NCBI GenBank assembly: GCA_022495005.1
Contig: JAGYXB010001010.1
Coordinates: forward strand, 1,116,001 to 1,180,000
Length of the DNA: 64,000 nucleotides
From: Rhyacophila brunnea
Lineage: Eukaryota > Arthropoda > Insecta > Trichoptera > Rhyacophilidae
Direction of reading: 5' to 3'
Under the pieces are notes generated by a model that was given only the letters and a program-made list of their open reading frames with translations, ran no database searches and was not told the origin of the DNA. This document shows positions 1 to 10,500 of the stretch, piece after piece (within the stretch, counting starts at the first letter, position 1; each line of letters begins with the position of its first letter). The position numbers were made by a program, and so were the translations under genes.

Positions 1-462
1 AGAAATTATTTTTGAAAGTACATATCTATTTTTGTCAACTTCTTGATTATGGCGTTGAATATTACGCCTATATACACTGTCTAATTTTTCAACAATGTTT
101 GATTTACCAAAAAGTTTTAATGTCACAGCATTTTTCATGTGAGACGACGAAGTTTCGTGTGAAGTTAGCCTCTCTGATAAATGTTTTAAATCTGAATAAC
201 CAGATTGAGCCCAAACAGTTTCACCACCAAAAATTAAACAAGGAAAACAAAATAGTCTTTTTAAGGATACACTTGCAGTCAACCACGTTTTTTTAGTAAA
301 CCATTCCGATTTAAATGTCAATTTTTTTTTTGGTTTCACTAGTTCATACACAATAACTAAATCACTAGGTTGATGAGGCCCTAATCGTTTCACTTCTAGT
401 TTATCTTCAAATGTCAATGTACTGAACTTATATTTCAATAAATAATCCACCTCATTCATCAT
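1..462 (-). CDS. hAT-superfamily transposase, N-terminal part with TTF/ZMYM-type zinc finger (runs off left edge)
   Basis: The minus strand is open for all 154 codons from ATG-ATG at 462-457 to the window edge. The protein has a block FPCLIFGG followed by a conserved Trp, a Gly-Tyr-Ser-Asp-Leu stretch and an H-x5-H-like SHETSSSHMKNAV segment. This spacing is typical of the TTF-type zinc finger at the N-terminus of ZMYM1-like / DUF4371 hAT transposases. The missing part would hold the DDE/RNase H-like domain and the hAT dimerisation region. There is no frameshift or stop in the visible part, so this copy may be fairly young or domesticated. The start is the first ATG after an upstream region rich in stops. 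A host gene derived from a transposase is the alternative. Family assignment is by motif recognition only. Confidence 0.6.
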   Translation of the reverse strand, partial: MMNEVDYLLKYKFSTLTFEDKLEVKRLGPHQPSDLVIVYELVKPKKKLTFKSEWFTKKTWLTASVSLKRLFCFPCLIFGGETVWAQSGYSDLKHLSERLTSHETSSSHMKNAVTLKLFGKSNIVEKLDSVYRRNIQRHNQEVDKNRYVLSKIIS

Positions 463-1627
463 AGTACCTACTTAATATTATTTATCAAAATTATTTTAGT
501 AACGTGAGATGAAAACTATCTACAAATTTCAAAAATCAAATCTTAATCAAACTTCACAATACTAATAGGGAGTATGTATTAACAAATATAATTTAAAACA
601 TATTTAAATAGATGGATGACCGTTAATCACTGACGTCTGACTGGCAAACTAAAACAACTTGTGACATATGTTGTATTATTATAATAATAATAATATGTAC
701 GTCAACTTTTACCTAGGTACTAACATTTTTATGTAGGAGTGGGTATTTCTAGTGGCGACCCTTAGCCAGCACCAATACATGTACAGCGAAACGTGCATAT
801 GACGTGCTTAATGCTCTACACAGTCTCATAATTGCATTGCTTGCATAAATATTTGTTTTGATTTGACGGGGTCCATTCCAGACGGTCCCGGCTGCAAGGG
901 AACTCGGAAAGTTCTCAGAACTGTGACCCGACATTATCGTTGTACGTACCTGCTACGTAGGTAGACTGAAGCATTAACAGGGTTGCGCCACGAAACAAGA
1001 ATTAGGGATGGGTAAACGGTGCAAATAAAATATATACTTAATTAATTTATACAAAATCAATGTATTATGGTAGGAACGTATAACATGAATATCAATTGAA
1101 TATTGATTATAGAATGATGATGAGGGGACCGGGGTCTGTCCCCTAGGTACCCAAAGGAAGAGCCGCCCCTGCCCATATGATCCTATTAGGATCGGACATG
1201 GTCGAAAAAAAAAATATTTAGTACTAATATTAAGATTAAAAATATAGTATTAGTCTATGATTAAAACTTTACAAACAGAATTGAAAGATTGACTGAACTT
1301 TACTATGTTCAGTGTTGCACTTTGCCGTAGGGGCATGCTTCTACCTACCAAAGGCACCTAGCGGAAAAATACGAAGCTTGCAATTTGAGACATTTTTTCG
1401 ATAATTTACATTTTAAACTGTATTAATTAATAAATATGTCTCTGAAGACGATATTATAGACGATATATCTCGAAGATAGACTTACAATTGTGAAAAAATG
1501 TGAATTTGTTACATATTTAAGTACACAATTACGTTATTATTACATTCTGTTTTATGGTCATATTTATTATTAAAATTTAGTTTATTAAGTTTTCAATTTC
1601 AAAAAGATAATATAAAAACGTAATAAC
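463..1627. other. Intergenic AT-rich stretch; SINE 3' tail fragment near 1172-1215
   Basis: No coding potential recognised. The segment around 1172-1215 (CCCATATGATCCTATTAGGA then a poly-A run) matches the 3' tail of the SINEs at 3550 and 25022, so a 5'-truncated copy of that SINE sits here. The preceding 1120-1165 stretch is GC-richer and not recognised. I see no terminal inverted repeat that would define the right end of the hAT element at 1-462. Confidence 0.4.
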
Positions 1628-1860
1628 CACAGAATAGATTAATAAGGTAGAATCGCCAGTGTCGCCATCGCCCAAGGATTTGAAACCAGATACGGTTTAG
1701 TACTTTATGATGGTCAGGCCATAAAACACAGGAAATCCAAAGTGCTCCGAGTTTCCTCAAATATTACCAATATTGAATGCGCCTTTCGTTTACGTGATAA
1801 ATTTTAATGCATATTATGATACAGACGTAACAATTAAAAAAATCATATTCTTTATCTTCT
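1628..1860. repeat. Dispersed repeat, copy A (second copy near 25184-25380)
   Basis: Several blocks are shared in the same order with 25184-25380: an ACAGAA-AGATTA block, a TTTATG-GTCAGGCC block and GCATATTATGATACAGACGT followed by a CATATTCTTTA block. The copies are diverged between blocks. No TIR, poly-A tail or ORF identifies a class; a piece near 1995 also starts with the ACAGAACAGATTA block. Confidence 0.45.
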
Positions 1861-2430
1861 TCTTTTGCCATTCCACCCCTTAGCTGGAGTATATGAACAC
1901 CACACTGTGCGTCTTTCTTATTTTTTATGTATACACACAATCACACATCCGCTTGCATAAATATACACAAATGTACATACATAATACATATTACACAGAA
2001 CAGATTAATAAATAGAATTCAGATAGGCTATGCCCCAATAAATAAATAAATAAAATAAAATAAAATAATAAAAATAAAATTTAACAGTTTATGGAGAGGT
2101 TAACATCTACGTACCCACGTACCCGTGACCCATGTCACATAGATGTACCTACAGGTATAGGAGCTTCGCTAGGATCTACATTTACAGTATAGATATTCTC
2201 CTAGGGGTGGCAGGTTATATGAAAGTATGGTGAGACAGGCTGGTAATCAATTTGCGGCAAAATTTCCACATTAACATTGTATTATATGGGTACGTTATAA
2301 TGATCAAAGTAAATCCTCCGTGATGCCCTGCATTTTTTTTTATCGCGTCGCTATTTCTCGTACGTTGTCGGCTATTGTTGGCCTGCTTCATTCAGTTGTA
2401 TGAGAAAGCCGATTACTTGTCCCTATTTAC

Positions 2431-2469
2431 ATTTAATACCTCTACGATAATATCGTAGAGGTATTAAAT
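2431..2469. repeat. Perfect 19-bp inverted repeat (hairpin) with 1-nt spacer
   Basis: Positions 2431-2449 are the exact reverse complement of 2451-2469, with only base 2450 between the arms. The arm reads ATTTAATACCTCTACGATA. This is far longer than expected by chance in filler DNA. It could be a very short foldback element or the junction of an inverted duplication. Confidence 0.75.
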
Positions 2470-2850
2470 AAAAATAGATTCTCTATGCATGGCAAAGTGG
2501 GAATCCGCCATGTGCTCTTTATATTATCTGGTAGAAAAATGTCTGCCTGTTTGACCAAAATAAACCGCAGGACATGTCCCACACCCCAACAAATATACAC
2601 TGCTTTTTCTGAAGGAGGTCTATCCGGTCTTTACTATTTCCAGGGCTAAAAATTAACGGAGTGGACTGTGGTTCCTAAAATTCTCGAAACTATCCATCCA
2701 TTTCGAGGATAAATTGCATTCGTAAACAATTTATAAAATAATTAAATTCATTTACATTATGTACATATTTTTCCTTAAAGTTTAATACAGAAAGCATGAT
2801 AGAAATATTATGTAAGTATATAATATAACGAAATCAAACTCATTTTAATA

Positions 2851-2905
2851 TTTTCGGAAAATTTTCGAGTGCTTCGGTTCATACGATTTTCCATTTTGAA
2901 CGCTG
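2851..2905 (+). mobile_element. 3' end remnant of the CAGGGCTCGAAATGG hAT-type MITE family
   Basis: The segment resembles the right-hand end of the complete copy at 45030-45267 (GAAAATTTTCGAGTGCT ... TTTTCCATTTTGAACGCTG). The left half is absent. Confidence 0.45.
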
Positions 2906-3351
2906 ACTACTTCTCAAAAGAGTGACAAGATTATTTTTTACTTTAAATGCCACATTTAAATCGTGACGTTTTTAAATATTACTTACTTTTTCTGAATGAA
3001 CAAAATTAACTATGTTTCAAAACAATTATTATAGAGTTCTACTATGGAAATGCCAGTTCAATTAATAAACGTGTTAAAGCTTCTAATCGTGACAATCTAT
3101 GGAATCGAAAATTGTCACACCCCTAAAATGTCATCTCACACGTAGGCTGGGAGCCCCTGTTATAGGCGAACATTGTGAACTGATCCAATCTTTAATAATG
3201 AAGGTAGTATCTTATACGAGTACATACAGCTAATCTTATCGTCATTACAATAGCTTAAAAACGTTTTTGTGTCATAACCCCCTTAGTATATGAAGATTTT
3301 CTTCACAATCAATATCTACTTACTTCTACTACATTTTTTATTATTTCACTA

Positions 3352-3600
3352 TATTCCACCACGGTGGCCGCGCGGCTTAAGCGTTGGACTAAAACGCCGT
3401 GGGTCCCAGGTTCGAATCCTGGGTGTGGCAAGTACACATATTGTTTTCCAATTTGTGGGTGTCAGGGTATGGACCTAACAGGTTGAGCAAGTGGCTGACA
3501 TCCATTTCTCGTAAAAAACAAAATCTGTCAATACAAACCTCGACTCTATGGAGGCCCATATGATCCTATTAGGATCGGACACGGTCGAAAGAAAAAGAAT
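3352..3600 (+). mobile_element. tRNA-derived SINE, nearly full length
   Basis: The head is tRNA-like (Leu/Ser type): TGGCCGCGCGGCTTAAGCG as A-box region and a perfect B-box GGTTCGAATCC at 3409-3419. A tRNA-unrelated body follows (AGTACACATATTGTTTT...) and a conserved tail CCCATATGATCCTATTAGGA ending in an A-rich tract. The same body and tail recur at 24850-25070, and the tail alone at about 1172. It is not a functional tRNA gene because the acceptor and anticodon stems do not pair properly. Confidence 0.75.
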
Positions 3601-4557
3601 ATTAATTAATGTAGTCATGTAAAGGTTTTTTTTTAAATTATTTTCATATACACATTCACTAATATATAATACTGTGCGCCTTCTATATATTGATATCTAC
3701 CTACGTCATGGTGCTGTATGCGATTACAGTATTAGGCCACGCGCTTTTTGCATGCTGGCGGTATTGCAATGGTTTAAGTTCCAGAAACGACCGCGATGAC
3801 TTCGCTAGAGCCACAATTAAAATTTGACAATTCCGGCGAATGTACTCTCAGAAGCTGTCATTTTCCCAGTTAAATGTGCCACCCCCAAGCGACACAAACC
3901 TGGCTACACATATACAATATCACCACAGCTATCCAAATTTCTCACAGATTTTGAATCTTAGTTTTTTTAAACCAGTTGCTAAGCTGAGATTGCTATGTCT
4001 TGGTCGCTCAAAAGGTGACAGAATTTCAAGGTGGACGTTCCTCAGCCATGAGAGAACGACCAAGAAGACGAAGAAGATAGGTCCCGTTCAAAAAGCAAAA
4101 TTGTATTCTGAGAGGCAACATTAAAGGCTTCAAACATTTTTTTTTATTCATTGAATAAATCTCAAGATTCAAGAATATAATAGTCTTTATTGAGAATACA
4201 TAATTTGGAAACACCACAGAAACATATTCTACCTGCGCCCAAATTGGTGAAGCACATTTGCCGGAATTTAATGGATGCAGGTTTGAGTCCTGTCTGTTAC
4301 TATACTTTTTGCAAGATTTTCTATAATGGACACGTTTCGCAGGTATTTCTAAATTATATATGATTATTAGAGGCCTTGTTCAACAATGGAATGTATCATT
4401 GTCACGATGCATCAGTACATTGAATTAAGATTGTTTGGAATTGTTATAATTCAATCAACTTGCGGCAACCCTAGCGATTTGTTTCGCGTACACTACACAA
4501 TTATTACAAAATATAATTTATTGTCATAATAATATAGATCACTGTTTAATGTTCCAG
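3601..4557. other. Intron or intergenic DNA upstream of the first visible epoxide hydrolase exon
   Basis: Because the exon at 4558 begins in the middle of a codon, this stretch is intron of the epoxide hydrolase gene. The small open frames at 3840-4124 show no family resemblance, and no upstream hydrolase exon with the HGxP oxyanion motif is visible here. Confidence 0.5.
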
Positions 4558-7500
4558 GAAGGGAAAAGTTCACATTGGTTGGACATGACTGGGGCGGCCT
4601 ACTGGTTTGGAACTTTATTGACTTCCATTCATCAATGATCGACAAGTACATCATCATGGATTCCCCTCATCACAAAGATTGGACAACGGCAATGGCTAAA
4701 TATCCAAGGCAATTCAAAATGTCATGGTAAGATAACACACACAGTAAATGCTCAAAGTAAAAATAGTCAAATTTTTATAAAGGTATATTATAGGTAACAT
4801 CACATTCGTAGATAATATTACGATTGCAAGGTGTGATTTTTGGAAAATAAAATGTATCTATAGCAATAGAAACCTCAACCTAAGCCGAAGGTTACATAAT
4901 AATATGTGTCGCTGTATTATCTTCTCAATTCATTTCTATGGCATGGGGGGGGACTGCACCAAGAACTATTATAGAGAATGGATATACAGAAGTGTCCTCA
5001 AAATCTCTTGGACATATCGGGTGACTAATGTGGATGTCCTAAAATGAATGCGTAAAGATTGAAGACGAAGAAGACACCGGATTTTGAGACTCAGGACTCT
5101 ATGTGATTGTTGTGAATACTGAATGCAGTTTCATGGAACTACTCCAGGCAGCAGTCAATCGGGTGAAGATAACCCTCATGTAAAATGCAGTCAAAATATT
5201 ATGTAACTTGACATTTGAAAATTTATTGTTTCAAAAATAGTTATATACTTAAATAGCATGCAGTTGCAGCTAGATATTAATTATTTTTAATACACAATTT
5301 TGTATTCAAATTTGATGTGCTGAACACTTTATAGCTAGTAGGTGTAGGTATCGATAAACCAAATACCAAATACGACATTGATGTTTGTTATAAAAGTAAG
5401 GAAAGGGAGTATGTATGAAGCAATTCAAAGATTCCGTTTGATTATATTTTTGCAGGTATTGTTTTTTCTTCCAAATTCCCTTGTTGCCTGAGCTGGCGCT
5501 CTCTATGAATGACTTCGCAAAGTTCGACAAAGTCATCAATTACCACAACTCAGGCAGCGAACACTTCAGCAAGGATGATCTAGAAGCTTTCAAATACACT
5601 TTCTCAAAACCCGGTAAATATTCTCTCATCTTTACGTTTCTTTTTATTTTAATTATATTTTAATTATATTAGAAACAACAGTGCTTGGTTATAAGTTTTA
5701 TTAATGACCAATTATTGGATGACTGATTGAAAATCTGTCAGAATGAAACCTGTCTTTGTGTATATAATACTAGCTGACCCGGCGAACTTCGTACCACCTC
5801 AGAATCAATAATCTTGTGTTAACTTATTAGCTGAATTAAATTCATTTTTTTTTTATTAAGTTAAAATGAATATTCAAAATGAATTCAGTTCAATAAATGT
5901 GCAAAAATCAAACCAAAATGAAATGGATTACATAGTTTTGGTTGGTTCAGATTTCGAAGCATGATGACTACCGAGCCAACCTTCAGTTGTAAATTGTGCG
6001 GTGGCAAGCCAGGAAGATCCAATGAGTTTAAAAATTCAGTTGGCTAGTTGGTTGCTTCGTCTTCGTTTGTTAGTGCGTGAACGTAGTGGTCGCGCGCGGA
6101 CATCTAGCGAAACTCAAACGTGTAACCGTGTGTAAAATGTTCGTAAACAGTGTCTTTTTCCGGGCATAATACAAATGGCTATACGTTTAAGTTTCGCAAG
6201 ACGCCGCCGCACCACGCCCGCCAAATTACTACGGCCGAGCACTTACACAGTCGATAGATTTGAAGGAATGCAGTAGACCAACGATTTGATTTTGAATTGT
6301 GAAGTTTAAGTGATCCACATCTTTGTTCTTTGCCGCAAGAATTGCTCGATCACTCAACCAATTGTTGACACGAAATTGCAAAAATTCAGCGGAAACAAAA
6401 TCAATCCGTTCGATTCGTCGACAGGAACACGGCCGTTACCGATAGTCAGAAATTGCTTAGAGAAATCTTCGGCAGATGGATCGTTTAGCAATGTAACTCG
6501 CATGTTTGTCGTCAGCTGAAGGTCCTTCACATAGCGCCACAGAGTCAATGATTTGAGGCAAGCGTTTATTTCATCGGCAGCGGTCGATCTTGGAATGACT
6601 GGTAGTATTTGGCGGAAATCGCCAGATAGTAGAATCATTGCGCCTCCAAAACATCTCTCACAATGCGCGTTTGTGCGCCATTCTACATTCATCCCAGGTG
6701 ATGATTTTACTTGCTACCAAAACTTTGGCGATTGCTGAATGTTTCGCAATATTGCATATCGGTTTTTCAGTCGTTTGAAGGTTTAACGGCAATTTCAACG
6801 CTGAATGAGCCGTTCGGCATCCTTTTAGCAACGTGGCCGCTATCTCGGAAGAAGCAACTGCTACAGCAATTTCGGATCTCGCACGAACAGTGGCCAAAAT
6901 CAATGACATGGGGAATGTCTTCCCAGTTCTACTGGGCGCATCGAGGAAAAATAAGCCACCATTTCCATCATCACTTGCCTTCATTAACGTATCGTGCACT
7001 ACCTTCTGTTGGGGGTTCAACATTGGTACATTCGTTCGAACTAATTAGTTCAATGCATCTCGACCATTTTCACGTTCACGTTCCAATTCTAGATTGAAAT
7101 CGTAATTCACTCCACGATGTGGCATTGGCATTCCTAACTTGACTAACAAACTGCCGCACATGAGGTAACACATGTCTTCGATCAAAAGGAAAACCTGGTT
7201 ATGTATATCCTTATTCACCTCGAGATCAGGATTCCCTGAAATGACACGAATTCGATGTAAAATGTCTTCTGACATGTCATCCTTGTAGTTTTTCTACAGT
7301 TCAGGTGGAGTCGATGGGAAGCATGTCGAAATAATGATAGCAAATAATGTGCGTATCTGACTTGGAGATGCAGAAACAAATGTTTTAGAGATTGTCATGT
7401 CCCAATGAGTATCATTTTCAATCAAATTGAGCTTTTGACATGCAGCACGAAATGTTGGGCACACTACACCATTGACAGTTCGAAGTGATTCAAATGATGT

Positions 7501-10500
7501 CGGCCCACGTTTACCAGCAACAACCGCAAGTAGAATCATTCGCCATTCTTCGGATGAACTGTTTAAATGCGACCAAGAGCATCAGTAGAATGCACATCCG
7601 GATGATCAGGAACCGCATCGCCTTGCTTCCGACGTTGAAATTTCTTCGATGAAGCGTTCCAAGTGTAATAACGTGGCATCTCAGAGTAGAACAACGTTCG
7701 TGCAAACGGATCGCTTTGGCAAATCGAAAAGAAATTCGTCAATGTTGGCGCTGGAGATACTTCAGCACGTTGAGCAACATTCGATGCGTTGAAATAAACG
7801 TGTTGACCATTCTCCAGATGCACCGCCAAATGTACAGCAGTGGGATGACGTTCATGAATGGGAAATGAGAGAATACGCCAAATCGCTTCATTGCAGCTCA
7901 CATATCGACCAACTTGATAGTGCGTGATTTCATCGTTGGTATTGGGAGTTTGAACGCCAAAAACTACAATATCGCTGCCTTTGGTGACATATTTTCAGAT
8001 GTATTTGATGGACTTCACTGAATTGCAAAACTCCACGTTGCAATGCGCCTTGAATGTTTTGAAAAAAGTGGCGAATACGGAACAATCCAAGTGTTGTCGA
8101 CCACGATATCGTTTCACTTCATTTTCGTTGTGATAGTTCTACCGTTATCATTGGGTGATCGACGCCGATACAGTGGATAACCATCATTGGCAGTGATAGT
8201 CTCCGCCGTTAAACTTCATGGATAACGCTTGGAACACTTGCCGTCGACCATGCACGGTGATTGGGGGTTGATGGCGCCACACTGTCCATGAATCATGTAA
8301 GTAATTACAACATCATGCAGGTCTGGATCGGTTTAGGGATCAGGAATCTCGGCACATATGATGTCATCTTTTTGGTCTGGTCGAATTCTTTCGACTAACC
8401 AAATAAGAATGTGTGCATGCGGCGAGCTTCGTTTCTGTAATCAATCGAATACATCCAGCATCGAGTTTCCCAAAGACGCGATGCTTAACAATGTAGTTCA
8501 TCAGCGACAGGATTTTTTGTTTGAAGACACGTGCGGTGATATCGTGCCGATCACTTGATGTTTGTCCGGGGAGTAGCAGATGAACAATTTCTATTCATTT
8601 CGGATTTCATGAAAAGGTAATGAATAGATCTGGACGACCGTAATGACGAACATATGTCATTACATCTTGCGCATATTCATGCATATGACATGGACTGCCA
8701 ATGTACATCGCCGATAGAATAGTCAATCGACCAACATTAGCTGCATCTCCTACGGTGCTGATTGCATCGCGTAAATGAATATACTCCTCCGATCGCAGTT
8801 TGGCTTGGTTCAACCGAATGAAAGTGAGGCGCTCCGTCTCGATTTTAAGCAATCGACGAAATCGCAGCAAATAGTGGTCAGCATTTTGACGAATCATCAA
8901 ATGATAAACACTGGAAAATTAATCACATAATTCAAAATTACATAATGACGCAGTTATCGATGCAAACACAATCACAAATTTGATAACCTCACAAAGTGAA
9001 CATCTTCGAAGGCAACTTACCGTTTGAAAATCACGATCGAAATAGCTATTTGCGCACCTAGCTGGTAATCGGCTCGATTATTCACGTAGATCGATTGTCG
9101 AATGAAGTTCGAAGGATGGATTTTGAAACTGGTAGGTAAATAATGAGCAATACCAGCAATGAGATCATGTAATTTTATCCTTGGCTTTATTTTTGGACGC
9201 TGTCGAAGAAGTAAAAAAGATTCAGGCAGGACAACTTCCTCCAAAATTCGCCGGAGTATACAACAAAGTCTTTCGGGATTATCTGAGGCTGAACTGATTA
9301 AACTGTCAAAGGATAGATAATGCACACAACGCCTTTCATTTGTTTGTTTGTTTCTTGTTTATTCTTTCTGTCATGTATCGTTGTATATGGATTTAAATTT
9401 TTTGTGATTTTCTTTTATTTTCGAATGCGCGAGTTCATTGCTCAAAATGTCAAAATGTATGAGAAAATTAATTTTCTTCATAATTTAATTTTTCCGTGAT
9501 TTATCCGATGTTTTAATAATTATTATTCTGCTATTCGGGGCTAAGACAAATCCAACAAATCAAAGATCGTGAAAATCGGTCCAGCCGAGATAACAATTCG
9601 TGAGTATTATTTAACAGAACTTCATGGTTCTAAGTGTTTATTTTTAGCAAAACAAAAGTAATAATGAGGCAGCTTAGAATACTCCTTCATTATTAGGTTT
9701 GTTTTGTCAAAAATAAACACTTAGAGCGTAATGCAGAATTGTCGGCGTTAAGCAGCTGTTCTAACAAGAAAAACACATCACAATATGTTCTTTCTCTGTT
9801 CCACGTAGAATAATATATTTTTCTCACTGAACTTGGGTCGTTGAAATTGACATTTTAAAGTTAGGCACGTATCTTAGGGATGTACGTGCCTAACTTTAAA
9901 ATAAAGTATGATTCTGCATCGCGCTTTTAGAATCGTGTAGTATTAAAACTGGCGAATTGTGAAATAAGTAGGTACTAATATAACTAAACTTTTTACATTT
10001 TAAACATTTTTAAAGTCTTTATTAGTAATAACATAATAATTGTATCATCAAGATTTAACAGCGAAAAATATATACTTGTTTTTATTACATATTACAGTCG
10101 AACTTGGTTATTACGAGGAAGATGGGACCGACTAAATTTGCTCGTTATAATCATTACTTATCATATCATTATATAATATTTTTCGCGCCGCGTTGTATTT
10201 AAGCATAGAACATAAAAAGTCTGAAAACTATCGTAAAAATTCCCAAAACAAGCATGGCATTCATAAACTACATAAGAAGTTGTTTATTGTAATGAAGTGC
10301 TGAGCCGCCGGCGCTGGTAGGTACCTACTGACTTCACAAAGCTTGGATTTTTTACATGCAATTTCAACCATATGCTTGGATACTTTTTCAATGTTGTCGG
10401 TGAAAACACCAATTAGGTACTTAGACACTTAACTAGTGTCACAAAGGTAATCCGATTCCGGCGGCATCGGTCTAGTTAACTGCCCGGTCGCATTTTATTG

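Noticed and set aside
1980..2085. AATA/AAATA tract as an origin or regulatory array
   Set aside because: A simple A/T microsatellite tract of the kind common throughout this genome.
3361..3435. Possible functional tRNA-Leu/Ser gene
   Set aside because: A- and B-boxes are present but the anticodon and acceptor stems do not pair, and the downstream body and tail recur elsewhere, so it is a SINE head.
6711..7097. 128-codon plus-strand frame in the Helitron
   Set aside because: Shadow of the helicase domain, which reads with Walker motifs on the minus strand.
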